From the NCBI GenBank assembly GCA_035541415.1, contig DATKNI010000031.1, positions 1-6,682 on the forward strand: 6,682 nt of DNA. The letters run 5' to 3'. Source of the stretch: JAKAGE01 sp035541415 (GTDB lineage: Bacteria > Patescibacteriota > Minisyncoccia > UBA6257 > 2-01-FULL-56-20). A program made the translations under genes and the position numbers. Positions 1-5,700 of this stretch are shown here, in pieces. Numbering within the stretch: position 1 is the first letter of the stretch; every line of letters starts with the position of its first letter. The notes below the pieces were generated by a model. The model worked only from the letters and a program-made list of their open reading frames with translations. It was not told the DNA's origin and ran no database searches.

Positions 1-1193
1 AGCCAGCCGAGCGCGAATATCATAAGCGAATTCGTAGCCCATGAATGGAACCCCTCGATCGCGGTGAAGCGCCAATACCGTTTTTTGCCGGCAGGAATTT
101 CCGGATCATTGCGGAATCCTTCGAGCATGTAGGGCACATTCTCTACGCCCCAGCCCCAGCGGCGCTGCTGCTTGTAAATATTTTTGAGTGTCCCCCAGAA
201 CGACGGCGCGACGTTCGCGTCCATCGACACCGGATAGAACAGCGGGTACACCCGGAAGTCGCCGTGGTAGCGCAAAAATCCTTGCCAGAAAATCCGCGAA
301 TCTTCCGACACGATATCCTTCTGCCAGAACCCGATGTCGACGAGCGTTTGGAGCGGAATCGATTGCGACGAAAACGACGTGAGGCGTTCCGGCCGCGACT
401 GCTGCATCATCTGCCAGAAGGTCGACGAGAATGCAACGACGCGCGCGAGCGCGGGCGCTTCGTAAATATTATTCGTGAAGAACGGGATTGGTTGATAGAT
501 CGCTTTCAACGGTTCTGCCTCCGTGAGAAATACGTATGTGAGCCGGCCAAAATATTCTGGGAATACTTGCGTATCGACATCAAAAACGGAAACTAAAACT
601 TTTTTGTAGTCGATGCGGGCGCTCATGCGATCGGCGCCTACCGCATCAATGAATTCACGTTTTGCCTGCGCCCCTGCCCACGCTTCGTTCGCGCCCTTGC
701 CGGGAATTTCGCCGGGCAGATTGGCCGGATGCGTCGTCACCAAAAATCTTCCGAATTGCGAAGCGAACTCAGCCGCGATGCGCTCCCCCGTTTCCTGCGC
801 CGCCTGGCCGGCACGCTCTTCGAGCGCGAGCACCACAAAGAGATGCTCTTTTGGATAATGGCTCTTTGCGAGGCTCACAAAACTTTCGCGCACGACTTCG
901 TGCGGCTCGTTATACATCGGCAGGATCACAAGATGCCGGACGCCATCCCAGCCCGCACGCCCATTCGGCAAATCATCGAGCTTGGCGACCCAATCCGTTT
1001 TCATGTTTTGCCGGAGCGCGCTGAACGTGGCCCGCAGATGCAGCGAAAGATAGGCCGTTTTGAGCAGCCAATAAATATCAAAAAGAATAATAAAAATGGA
1101 AACCCAGACGGGCACAAGCCACGACAAGACCACCATCAATATGATCGTGGCCCAGGCCAAGAAGCCCGGCAGTATTTCGAAAAAGCGTTTCAT
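1..1193 (-). CDS. Family 2 membrane glycosyltransferase, partial (C-terminus beyond window)
   Basis: The reading frame runs from ATG at 1193 off the left edge without a stop (397 complete codons). The N-terminus has two hydrophobic segments (about residues 8-26 and 28-46), then a cytosolic GT-A type domain starting near residue 85. Visible family 2 signatures are a YNEP element at 94-97, a DxD-type FDVD at 204-207 that would hold the nucleotide-sugar metal, a SED acidic motif at 296-298 (usual catalytic base region), and QQRRW at 342-346, the Q-x-x-R-W motif typical of processive or polyprenyl-linked membrane transferases. A new membrane segment seems to begin near residue 385. The likely role is transfer of sugar from a nucleotide donor to a surface polysaccharide or lipid carrier at the inner membrane; the actual substrate cannot be told. 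There is no convincing Shine-Dalgarno; a palindrome lies 2 nt before the ATG. It is divergent from the 1334 gene. Confidence 0.85.
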   Translation of the reverse strand, partial: MKRFFEILPGFLAWATIILMVVLSWLVPVWVSIFIILFDIYWLLKTAYLSLHLRATFSALRQNMKTDWVAKLDDLPNGRAGWDGVRHLVILPMYNEPHEVVRESFVSLAKSHYPKEHLFVVLALEERAGQAAQETGERIAAEFASQFGRFLVTTHPANLPGEIPGKGANEAWAGAQAKREFIDAVGADRMSARIDYKKVLVSVFDVDTQVFPEYFGRLTYVFLTEAEPLKAIYQPIPFFTNNIYEAPALARVVAFSSTFWQMMQQSRPERLTSFSSQSIPLQTLVDIGFWQKDIVSEDSRIFWQGFLRYHGDFRVYPLFYPVSMDANVAPSFWGTLKNIYKQQRRWGWGVENVPYMLEGFRNDPEIPAGKKRYWRFTAIEGFHSWATNSLMIFALGW

Positions 1194-1231
1194 GCAATCT
1201 CTAGAGATTTGTTATGCAGCCTCTAGAGATT
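1188..1231. repeat. Imperfect 22-bp tandem repeat with palindromic core at glycosyltransferase start
   Basis: Two adjacent 22-bp units, read on the minus strand as 1231-1210 and 1209-1188, match at about 18 of 22 positions. Both begin with AATCTCTAGAG, and both carry TGCAT 13 nt into the unit. In the second unit the core is extended to a perfect 14-bp palindrome, AATCTCTAGAGATT (1196-1209), ending 2 nt before the start codon at 1193. The first unit directly follows the candidate -10 box at 1237-1232. A period of 22 bp puts the copies on nearly the same DNA face, as expected for a pair of operator sites. The regulator is unknown. Confidence 0.55.
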
Positions 1232-1237
1232 AGTATA
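1232..1237 (-). promoter_or_regulatory. Candidate -10 box for the glycosyltransferase gene
   Basis: TATACT on the minus strand differs from the sigma70 -10 consensus at one position. It sits about 40 nt before the glycosyltransferase ATG and directly upstream of the tandem palindromic repeat. No good -35 box is seen 16-18 bp upstream, so the call is tentative. Confidence 0.35.
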
Positions 1238-1266
1238 GAACGCACGGAAATACAAAGCGGAGCGCG

Positions 1267-1295
1267 TTGACTTTATGGAGATTTGATTGTATAGT
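1267..1295 (+). promoter_or_regulatory. Sigma70-type promoter of the 142-aa membrane protein gene
   Basis: TTGACT at 1267-1272, a spacer of exactly 17 bp, and TATAGT at 1290-1295 each differ by one base from consensus. Transcription would begin near 1302, giving a leader of about 32 nt that contains the ribosome binding site at 1322-1328. The box pair is almost identical to the one before the 2222 gene. Confidence 0.75.
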
Positions 1296-1333
1296 TTGCG
1301 GAGCCGTTGAAGCCGTCCGTCAAAGGAGCTCGC

Positions 1334-1762
1334 ATGGGAAGAAAACCGCCGCTTCGTACCACGATCGCACAATGTTTTCGAGATGGGCTCATTGCCTTTC
1401 CCGTTTACCTGGCCGCCATACTTTCCGTCGGCCTCTTTTCAAAAAACCTCAATCACTTCACTCCGGGCATTGGCGTTCTGATCGCAAACGTTGCGCTCAC
1501 CTTGCTCTTGCTCTTTTGGGAACGGCCGCACTCACCGCTCACCGTTATCAAATTGCTCGTTCTCGCCATCGTCGGATCTTTTATCGGTGCCTACAGCACC
1601 CATGAAGATTTTATCCTGATGACGTCTATCAAGAGCTATGATTACATGTGGGGCTGCGCATATAGCCTCGGCGGCATAGCGCTTGCCATGGTGGTATTCG
1701 CCCTGCTGCTCAGATGGTCCGACACAGATTATCACCGGAAATTTCTGAACGGCATCTACTAG
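1334..1762 (+). CDS. Four-span membrane protein, unknown function (142 aa)
   Basis: The start at 1334 is chosen because AAAGGAG (1322-1328) lies 5 nt upstream; an ATG at 1307 is in frame but has no such site. I do not recognise the family. The N-terminus is basic (MGRKPPLR). Four hydrophobic stretches follow at about residues 18-36, 45-62, 69-87 and 107-126, with short loops between them. The third loop (88-106) is the longest and is mildly charged, and the C-terminus is hydrophilic (RWSDTDYHRK). By the positive-inside rule both termini are probably cytoplasmic. No enzymatic motif is visible. The gene has its own promoter (1267-1295) and terminator (1779-1809), so it is a single-gene unit divergent from the glycosyltransferase. 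That neighbour hints at envelope work, but this is inference only. Confidence 0.75.
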   Translation: MGRKPPLRTTIAQCFRDGLIAFPVYLAAILSVGLFSKNLNHFTPGIGVLIANVALTLLLLFWERPHSPLTVIKLLVLAIVGSFIGAYSTHEDFILMTSIKSYDYMWGCAYSLGGIALAMVVFALLLRWSDTDYHRKFLNGIY

Positions 1763-1778
1763 CGAATCTTCCGCGCCC

Positions 1779-1809
1779 GCGGGCACATGATTGTGCCCGC
1801 TTTTGTTTT
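1779..1809 (+). terminator. Rho-independent terminator after the 142-aa membrane protein gene
   Basis: A perfect 9-bp GC-rich stem, GCGGGCACA (1779-1787) with TGTGCCCGC (1792-1800), has a 4-nt TGAT loop and is followed by TTTTGTTTT. It lies 16 nt past the stop codon of the 1334 gene and closes that unit before the tRNA. Confidence 0.9.
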
Positions 1810-1851
1810 AAAACTTTGCACGCCACGTCGCTACTTTGACCGGAAACCGAA

Positions 1852-1880
1852 TTGCAAAAATCAGATTTTTGTGTTTAAAT
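1852..1880 (+). promoter_or_regulatory. Candidate promoter of tRNA-Glu
   Basis: TTGCAA (1852-1857), a 17-bp spacer and TTAAAT (1875-1880) with a TG extended -10 element at 1872-1873 would start transcription about 5 nt before the tRNA. Each hexamer matches consensus at only 4 of 6 positions. Within the spacer lies an inverted repeat, AAAAATC-A-GATTTTT (1856-1870). Confidence 0.4.
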
Positions 1881-1891
1881 CCAAAGTGCTT

Positions 1892-1966
1892 GGCCTCATC
1901 GTCTAATGGCTAGGACGGCGCCCTTTCACGGCGTAAATGGGGGTTCGATTCCCCCTGGGGCTACCA
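1892..1966 (+). tRNA. tRNA-Glu (anticodon UUC), CCA encoded
   Basis: The 75-nt sequence folds into a full cloverleaf. The acceptor GGCCTCA pairs with TGGGGCT (two G-U pairs) and is followed by A73 and an encoded CCA (1964-1966). The D arm is GTC/GAC. The anticodon arm is GCGCC/GGCGT around the loop CTTTCAC, with anticodon TTC at 1925-1927. The variable loop is 4 nt, and the T arm is GGGGG/CCCCC around TTCGATT. It reads GAA/GAG codons. Its 3' half overlaps, on the opposite strand, the tail of a probable recombinase relic, which fits use of this gene as an integration site. Confidence 0.97.
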
Positions 1967-2157
1967 ACTGGGATTTCTTTTCTACAAACTCGCTGGAAAG
2001 CCTGAAAATCCAAGTGAGTTTTGGTGTTCCATTAAGTATTTCGGTATAAGTTGGTGTTTCCTCGAAAACCAAGCTGAACAAAGCCCTCTGGGTGCGTGGA
2101 TTCTCAGCATTTAAAAGCATTTCCGCGGGGGGTAGCTTTGCATATAGTTCCCTGAGC
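1926..2157 (-). pseudogene. Probable relic of a site-specific recombinase C-terminus, ending in antisense tRNA-Glu
   Basis: An open frame follows an in-frame TAG at about 2158. It reads through LRELYAKLPPAEMLLN, then a protein-like stretch with LFSLVFEETPTYTEI and TPKLTWIFRLSSEF, and finishes as APGGIEPPFTP, which is simply the antisense of the tRNA (its TGA stop comes from the anticodon loop). From memory, the middle part resembles C-terminal tails of large serine recombinases in candidate-phyla bacteria, which often end with such tRNA-antisense tails because the element sits in a tRNA gene. No catalytic domain, good start or RBS is present, and the frame closes at 2158, so only a fragment of about 65 residues remains. 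The alternative is a spurious frame; the final 12 residues certainly carry no information about function. Confidence 0.42.
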
Positions 2158-2164
2158 TATCAAG

Positions 2165-2193
2165 TTGACTAAATAATATTTTTGTTTTATACT
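2165..2193 (+). promoter_or_regulatory. Sigma70-type promoter of the 126-aa orphan gene
   Basis: TTGACT at 2165-2170, a 17-bp AT-rich spacer and TATACT at 2188-2193 each differ by one base from consensus. Transcription would start near 2200, about 12 nt before the AGGAGG at 2212-2217. Confidence 0.78.
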
Positions 2194-2221
2194 ATGCACA
2201 GCTTGAACTCCAGGAGGAGTT

Positions 2222-2602
2222 ATGAAAAAAGAGCCATTCACTCGCAGGTGTAATCATTTTGAAAAAGAAATCGGGAAAACACTTCTGGAGCTTTACCAAG
2301 GCGGATGGATTTCAACAACAGTCGTTGAAAGATACCGCTTCGGGAAACCTCACACAGATCACGACAGGAATCCTCGTCGCTTGATATTGGTGACGCTCAT
2401 CAACGGAACAAAAATCCATTTACTTTTTTCGCCGGAAATCGCTGAACATGCGGATCGGTACTGGGGAGCTGACTACGTTTCCCTTGTGTATGACGGCGAG
2501 AAAAAATTCCTTCAGGCCTCTGACTCAGGCCCCAGAAGAGTATGGCTACACCAAAGTGAACGGCCCTATGACTTCTTAGAAGCCATCCGCCGCCGCATCT
2601 GA
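2222..2602 (+). CDS. Hypothetical protein, 126 aa, no recognised family
   Basis: The start is fixed by AGGAGG (2212-2217), 4 nt before ATG. The protein is soluble-looking, charged, with no signal peptide or membrane segment. Its N-terminal third (residues 10-27) looks helical, EKEIGKTLLELYQGGW, and is followed by a basic segment with a His/Asp cluster (KPHTDHDRNPRR, about 42-53). A hydrophobic strand pair follows, LILVTLINGTKIHLLF (54-69), suggesting a small alpha/beta or sheet-rich fold. The C-terminus is again helical and basic (FLEAIRRRI). No catalytic motif can be named. The base composition appears more AT-rich than that of tsaD and tgt. It has its own promoter and terminator and lies beside the recombinase relic at tRNA-Glu, so cargo of a former insertion is possible but unproven. 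Confidence 0.72.
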   Translation: MKKEPFTRRCNHFEKEIGKTLLELYQGGWISTTVVERYRFGKPHTDHDRNPRRLILVTLINGTKIHLLFSPEIAEHADRYWGADYVSLVYDGEKKFLQASDSGPRRVWLHQSERPYDFLEAIRRRI

Positions 2603-2613
2603 AAGGAGATCCC

Positions 2614-2685
2614 ATGAACCATCGTAGTACAAGGGCCAGCGCAGAGCAATCTGCGTCGGCCCTTCTTTTTAATATTCTCCATTAG
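2614..2685 (+). CDS. Possible 23-codon peptide overlapping a terminator
   Basis: The frame starts at ATG 2614 with a good ribosome binding site, AAAGGAG (2602-2608), 5 nt upstream, and encodes MNHRSTRASAEQSASALLFN plus ILH. Its coding sequence spans the whole terminator hairpin at 2631-2664. It directly follows the stop codon of the 126-aa gene, with which it could be translationally coupled. Polar Ser/Ala-rich composition gives no function. It may be a vestige, a terminator-linked leader peptide or chance. Confidence 0.22.
   Translation: MNHRSTRASAEQSASALLFNILH
2631..2670 (+). terminator. Strong rho-independent terminator after the 126-aa orphan gene
   Basis: The stem AAGGGCCAGCGCAGA (2631-2645) pairs with TCTGCGTCGGCCCTT (2650-2664) over 15 positions with one A-C mismatch and one G-U pair. 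It has a GCAA tetraloop and is followed by CTTTTT. It separates the orphan gene from tsaD, so tsaD needs its own promoter. Confidence 0.9.
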
Positions 2686-2694
2686 TGCTACATT
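2686..2694 (+). promoter_or_regulatory. Candidate extended -10 for tsaD, implying a leaderless mRNA
   Basis: TGC followed by TACATT (2689-2694) is a TGn-extended -10 lying between the upstream terminator and tsaD. Initiation 7-8 nt downstream would fall at 2701-2702, right at the tsaD ATG, so the mRNA could be leaderless. No Shine-Dalgarno is present before tsaD, which agrees with this. Confidence 0.35.
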
Positions 2695-2701
2695 CAAACA
2701 C

Positions 2702-3808
2702 ATGAAAATCCTCGCCATCGAAACGTCGTGCGATGAAACGGGACTCGCGCTTCTTGAGGTATCGGGCGGCCTTCGCGCGCCGCGCTTTAATGTTTTGAAA
2801 AGCCTGGTTGCGTCGCAAATCAAAGTCCATCAGCCGTTCGGGGGCGTGGTCCCCAATCTCGCAAAGCGCGAGCACCTCAAAAACCTGCCGGTGCTCTATA
2901 AAAAAATGTTCGGCGCGGAAGGAGGCGCTGCCGAAAAGAAATTATGGAAGCAAATTGATTTCATCACCGTGACGGTTGGTCCGGGACTTGAGCCTGCGCT
3001 CTGGACCGGCATTGAGTTCGCCAAAAAACTTTCGCGCGAAAAGAAAAAGCCGCTTGTCGGCGCAAATCATCTCGAAGGTCATCTCTATAGTTTTCTGTTA
3101 CCCGCCGCAGGCGAAAAAAAGAGCGCACGCAAATCCCCCTTTGGGAACGGGTCGAAAAATGCGACCGTGAAGAATATTTTTCCGTCAACGGCGCTCATCG
3201 TATCAGGCGGCCATACCATCATCTTGAACGTCGATTCATTTTCAAAATGGAAGCACCTCGGTGAAACGCGCGATGACGCCGCGGGCGAAGCATTCGACAA
3301 AGTCGCCCGGCTTCTCGACCTCCCCTATCCCGGCGGACCGGAAGTGGAACGCCTCGCGCGCGTTGGCGATCCTCATGCCATCAATTTCCCGCGACCGATG
3401 CTCCATGATAAGAATTTTGATTTCAGCTTCTCCGGTCTGAAAACCGCCGTCCTCTATTATTTACGCGACGAGAAGTTTGAGAAGCTTCCGAAAGCCAAAC
3501 AGGATGAGCTCCGCAAAAATGTTTCGGCAAGCTTCCAGGAAGCCGCACTCGATGTACTTGTTAAAAAAACATTAAAAGCGGCTCGGCAAACCGGCGCGAG
3601 ATCAATCATCCTCTGCGGCGGCGTTGCAGCAAACAAGGCACTCCGCGCGCGGCTTGGAAAAGAAGCAAAAAAAATCGGCGCGGCGTTCTTGGTCCCCTCT
3701 TTTATTTATAATCTCGATAACGCGGCCATGATCGGCGCCGCAGGAGCCGTGGCCTATTGGCGCAAGAAGAAATATCCCATCCGGGCGAACGGCAGCCTCG
3801 GCATATAA
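2702..3808 (+). CDS. tsaD: tRNA N6-adenosine threonylcarbamoyltransferase TsaD
   Basis: TsaD transfers the threonylcarbamoyl group from TC-AMP (made by TsaC) to A37 of ANN-decoding tRNAs, working in the cytosol with TsaB and TsaE. All hallmark elements of the ASKHA-fold family are present. They are the N-terminal IETSCDET (6-13), GGVVPNLAKREH (47-58), VGPGLEPALWTG (92-103), the metal-binding NHLEGH with H123 and H127, VSGGHT (167-172), DDAAGEAFDKVAR (191-203), YPGGPEVERLA, FSFSGLKTA (241-249), CGGVAANKALR (305-315) and the C-terminal metal ligand D339 in LDNAAMIGAAG. At 368 aa it is about 30 longer than the E. coli protein (337). Most of the excess is a Lys/Ser/Asn-rich linker at 134-161, between the HxxxH strand and VSGGHT. 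There is no Shine-Dalgarno. The gene follows a terminator, so it has its own promoter. Confidence 0.97.
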   Translation: MKILAIETSCDETGLALLEVSGGLRAPRFNVLKSLVASQIKVHQPFGGVVPNLAKREHLKNLPVLYKKMFGAEGGAAEKKLWKQIDFITVTVGPGLEPALWTGIEFAKKLSREKKKPLVGANHLEGHLYSFLLPAAGEKKSARKSPFGNGSKNATVKNIFPSTALIVSGGHTIILNVDSFSKWKHLGETRDDAAGEAFDKVARLLDLPYPGGPEVERLARVGDPHAINFPRPMLHDKNFDFSFSGLKTAVLYYLRDEKFEKLPKAKQDELRKNVSASFQEAALDVLVKKTLKAARQTGARSIILCGGVAANKALRARLGKEAKKIGAAFLVPSFIYNLDNAAMIGAAGAVAYWRKKKYPIRANGSLGI

Positions 3809-3811
3809 CGC

Positions 3812-3817
3812 TTGACA
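3812..3817 (+). promoter_or_regulatory. Perfect -35 hexamer between tsaD and the 197-aa gene
   Basis: TTGACA matches the sigma70 -35 consensus exactly, 4 nt past the tsaD stop. No acceptable -10 follows at 15-20 bp (the 17-bp position reads GACGCT). It is therefore either an activator-dependent promoter, a decayed promoter or chance, and the 197-aa gene may instead be read through from tsaD. Confidence 0.25.
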
Positions 3818-3882
3818 CGGAAGCAGTTTTGTCCGACGCTCAAGGTAGCCCCGCACAAGCGGCCTAATATAGGAGGTTTTCG

Positions 3883-4476
3883 ATGAAACCCACTCTCAAG
3901 ATGAAGCGCATTTCGAGTAGGCCCGACTTCCCGCTGAAAGCTTATACGCTTTTTCTTGTGGATTGCGACGTCCGCTGCATCCGGCCGAAGCGTCTTGCAA
4001 CCGGCGCAAAGCCAGATTATTCAGACATAAAAGCTGGACGGATGTATCACGCTACCGTCAACGAAACATTCCAACATTGCGGAGAAACAAAAGATCGCAG
4101 GGTCGTCGTTGAACACACGATTTTTGATCGAAGCGAGCGCTTTCTTCTCAAGCCGGGATGGACGCTTTCCGTCTCTGGATTAAAGCACCAGTGGAATCCT
4201 GCGCTTCGCTGGAATCTCGACGCAAACGGCGTACCCCAAGCGTATTTCAACCCCGACAATCCCGTCGATCCGAAATTGACCCTGCTTGAAGCGTTTTACA
4301 TGCTTGATGGCATGCTCGCCGATCATCCCCGATCAAAGTTAATGCGCAGGCATCTCAGAAACTTGGTCAGGGAAGTTGAGACGTTCAGGAATCCGCTTGT
4401 TGAACTCGAAGACGCATATGAGTTTTATGCGAATGAAGCTTATCACGCCGCTTTTCAAAACGGCACAATCTTCTAA
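3883..4476 (+). CDS. Hypothetical protein, 197 aa, no recognised family
   Basis: A textbook ribosome binding site, AGGAGG (3871-3876), lies 6 nt before ATG. The protein is soluble with a basic N-terminus (MKPTLKMKRISSRPDF). A first half that looks sheet-rich follows: AYTLFLVDCDVRCI at about 20-33, then strands with RVVVEHTIF near 73-81 and LLKPGWTLSVSGLKHQW near 88-104. An alpha-helical second half runs from about 130 to 190 (LTLLEAFYMLDGML, then LMRRHLRNLVREVETF, then LEDAYEFYANEAYHAAF). Cysteines occur at 28, 32 and 66, without a zinc-ribbon spacing. No catalytic motif can be named. It begins 74 nt after tsaD and ends in a strong terminator. It could be the last gene of a tsaD transcript or an independent unit, and its RBS style matches the other orphans rather than tsaD. 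Confidence 0.75.
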   Translation: MKPTLKMKRISSRPDFPLKAYTLFLVDCDVRCIRPKRLATGAKPDYSDIKAGRMYHATVNETFQHCGETKDRRVVVEHTIFDRSERFLLKPGWTLSVSGLKHQWNPALRWNLDANGVPQAYFNPDNPVDPKLTLLEAFYMLDGMLADHPRSKLMRRHLRNLVREVETFRNPLVELEDAYEFYANEAYHAAFQNGTIF

Positions 4477-4491
4477 CTCCGAGCCGCCACC

Positions 4492-4522
4492 GCAGCCCAC
4501 TCCCCGTGGGCTGCACTTTTTT
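4492..4522 (+). terminator. Rho-independent terminator after the 197-aa gene, at the tgt convergence point
   Basis: GCAGCCCAC (4492-4500) pairs perfectly with GTGGGCTGC (4506-4514) around TCCCC, followed by AC and six T residues. The T tract reaches the stop codon of convergent tgt (4521-4523). Read on the minus strand the hairpin has no T tract, so it serves the plus-strand gene. Confidence 0.9.
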
Positions 4523-5666
4523 ATAACAATCCTTTTTTAATTTTCTCCCGCAGCTTTTCTACGTACGAGTTGAAATAAAACAAATTGTGGTACGTAATGA
4601 GCGTTGCGGATGTGATTTCTTTTGCACGGACGAGATGGGAAATATAGGCGCGCGTGTACGTGCCGCACGTGATGCATTCGCATTTTTTGTCGAGCGGACT
4701 CTGGTCTTTCAAAAAATTTGCCTTGCCCATGTCGAGCTTGCCCTGCGACGTGAACGCGATGCCGCGGCGTGCGAAATGCGTGGGCACCGTGCAGTCAAAC
4801 GTGTCGGCTCCGCCTTTGATGATGAGCTCCATATCCTCGATGTAGCCGATGCCAAGCAGGTGGCGCGGCTTTGCGGGGTCGAGGTGCGGGATCGTCCAGT
4901 CGAGCGTATTTTTGGTGCCCGCCTTGCTCTCGCCAAGGTCGCCGCCAATGCCATAGCCGTCAAAATCGAGGCCTGCGATGAACGTGGCGCTTGCCTCGCG
5001 GAGATCGCGGAAGGTCGAGCCCTGCACGATGCCATAGAGAGCCTGCTTGGAACGGCGGGCGGCGAGCGACTCGCGAGCCCAGCGGTTGGTGCGGTCGAGC
5101 GAGCTTGCAACGTAGGCGCGGGTTGCGCCGCTCGGCGTGCATTCGTCGAAGGCATACATGATGTCGGCTCCAAGCGCTTCCTGGATTTTGATCGATTCGC
5201 GGGGGCCGAGGAAGAGTTCTTCGCCCGTGAGCGGCGATTTGAATTTCACGCCATGCTCCATAATCTTCAACGACGCGGGCTGGTCGCCGCGGTCGATTGC
5301 GCGCTCCAATTTGCCGGGATAAAATTTTTCCACTTTGCCGACGCCGAAGTCGCGGCCGAATCCCAAGCTGAAAACTTGGAATCCGCCGGAGTCCGTCATT
5401 GTGGGGCGATCCCACTGCATGAACGTGTTGATGCCTCCCGCTTTCTTCACGACATGTTCTCCGGGAAGCAAATGCAAGTGATAGGTGTTTGAAATAAGGA
5501 TCTGCGTTTTTGTTGCAGCAACTTCGTCGCTCCGCATCGCTTTCACGGCGGCAAGCGTTGCAACGGGAACGAGCGACGGCGTCTCAACCTCGCCATGCGG
5601 CGTCTTCAAAATGCCGAGGCGCGCGCGGCTCTTTTTTGATTGTTTCACAACGCGGAATTCGATCAT
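4521..5666 (-). CDS. tgt: tRNA-guanine(34) transglycosylase Tgt
   Basis: Tgt exchanges G34 in tRNAs with GUN anticodons (Asp, Asn, His, Tyr) for preQ1 or a related base. The 381-aa protein has the active-site DSGGFQVFSLG (D92), FDECTPSGAT (173-182), GIVQGS (212-217), the nucleophile D291 in FDCTVPTHFAR, and zinc ligands C329, C331, C334 and H360. There are three oddities. An insertion of about 28 residues follows FSLG (around 103-130). The substrate loop, usually GGLAVGE, reads GGDLGE (241-246), one residue shorter. The usual PTR after the nucleophile is PTH. An in-frame TTG at 5693 lies inside a probable -10 box, so the ATG at 5666 is preferred; neither has a Shine-Dalgarno. No other queuosine gene is in the window. 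Confidence 0.95.
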   Translation of the reverse strand: MIEFRVVKQSKKSRARLGILKTPHGEVETPSLVPVATLAAVKAMRSDEVAATKTQILISNTYHLHLLPGEHVVKKAGGINTFMQWDRPTMTDSGGFQVFSLGFGRDFGVGKVEKFYPGKLERAIDRGDQPASLKIMEHGVKFKSPLTGEELFLGPRESIKIQEALGADIMYAFDECTPSGATRAYVASSLDRTNRWARESLAARRSKQALYGIVQGSTFRDLREASATFIAGLDFDGYGIGGDLGESKAGTKNTLDWTIPHLDPAKPRHLLGIGYIEDMELIIKGGADTFDCTVPTHFARRGIAFTSQGKLDMGKANFLKDQSPLDKKCECITCGTYTRAYISHLVRAKEITSATLITYHNLFYFNSYVEKLREKIKKGLL

Positions 5667-5691
5667 GGAAGAATCGTACCCTGCAACGTGC

Positions 5692-5700
5692 AATATATCA
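5692..5700 (-). promoter_or_regulatory. Candidate extended -10 promoter of tgt
   Basis: On the minus strand TG-A-TATATT (TG at 5700-5699, hexamer 5697-5692) is an extended -10 with one mismatch to consensus, directly past the terminator of the preceding gene. Initiation near 5685 would leave a leader of about 18 nt without a Shine-Dalgarno. The TTG codon at 5693 would be untranscribed. Confidence 0.4.

Noticed and set aside
45..1226. Several long open frames on the plus strand
   Set aside because: They are antisense shadows of the glycosyltransferase, which has the family motifs in order; the plus frames are rich in Arg/Pro and have no RBS or recognisable domains.
1307..1333. Upstream in-frame ATG for the 142-aa membrane protein
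   Set aside because: AAAGGAG at 1322-1328 is correctly spaced for the ATG at 1334, and no site precedes 1307.
1926..1966. The APGGIEPPFTP tail as a protein motif
   Set aside because: It is only the antisense translation of the tRNA 3' half, a well-known annotation artefact; it carries no evidence about function.
2126..2135. GGGGGGTAGC as a second copy of the tRNA end
   Set aside because: Only about six bases agree in either orientation; not distinguishable from chance.
3844..3852. GGTAGCCCC, an inverted 9-bp match to the tRNA-Glu 3' end (1957-1965), as an attachment site
   Set aside because: Nine bases is too short, and the orientation is inverted, whereas attachment sites flanking an insertion would be direct repeats.
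3849..3864. A CCGC-ACAA-GCGG hairpin after tsaD as a terminator
   Set aside because: Only a 4-bp stem and no T tract follow; it is unlikely to end transcription.
4587..5492. A 301-codon open frame on the plus strand opposite tgt
   Set aside because: It is opposite a clear Tgt with all catalytic and zinc residues; the shadow arises from GC-skewed codon use.
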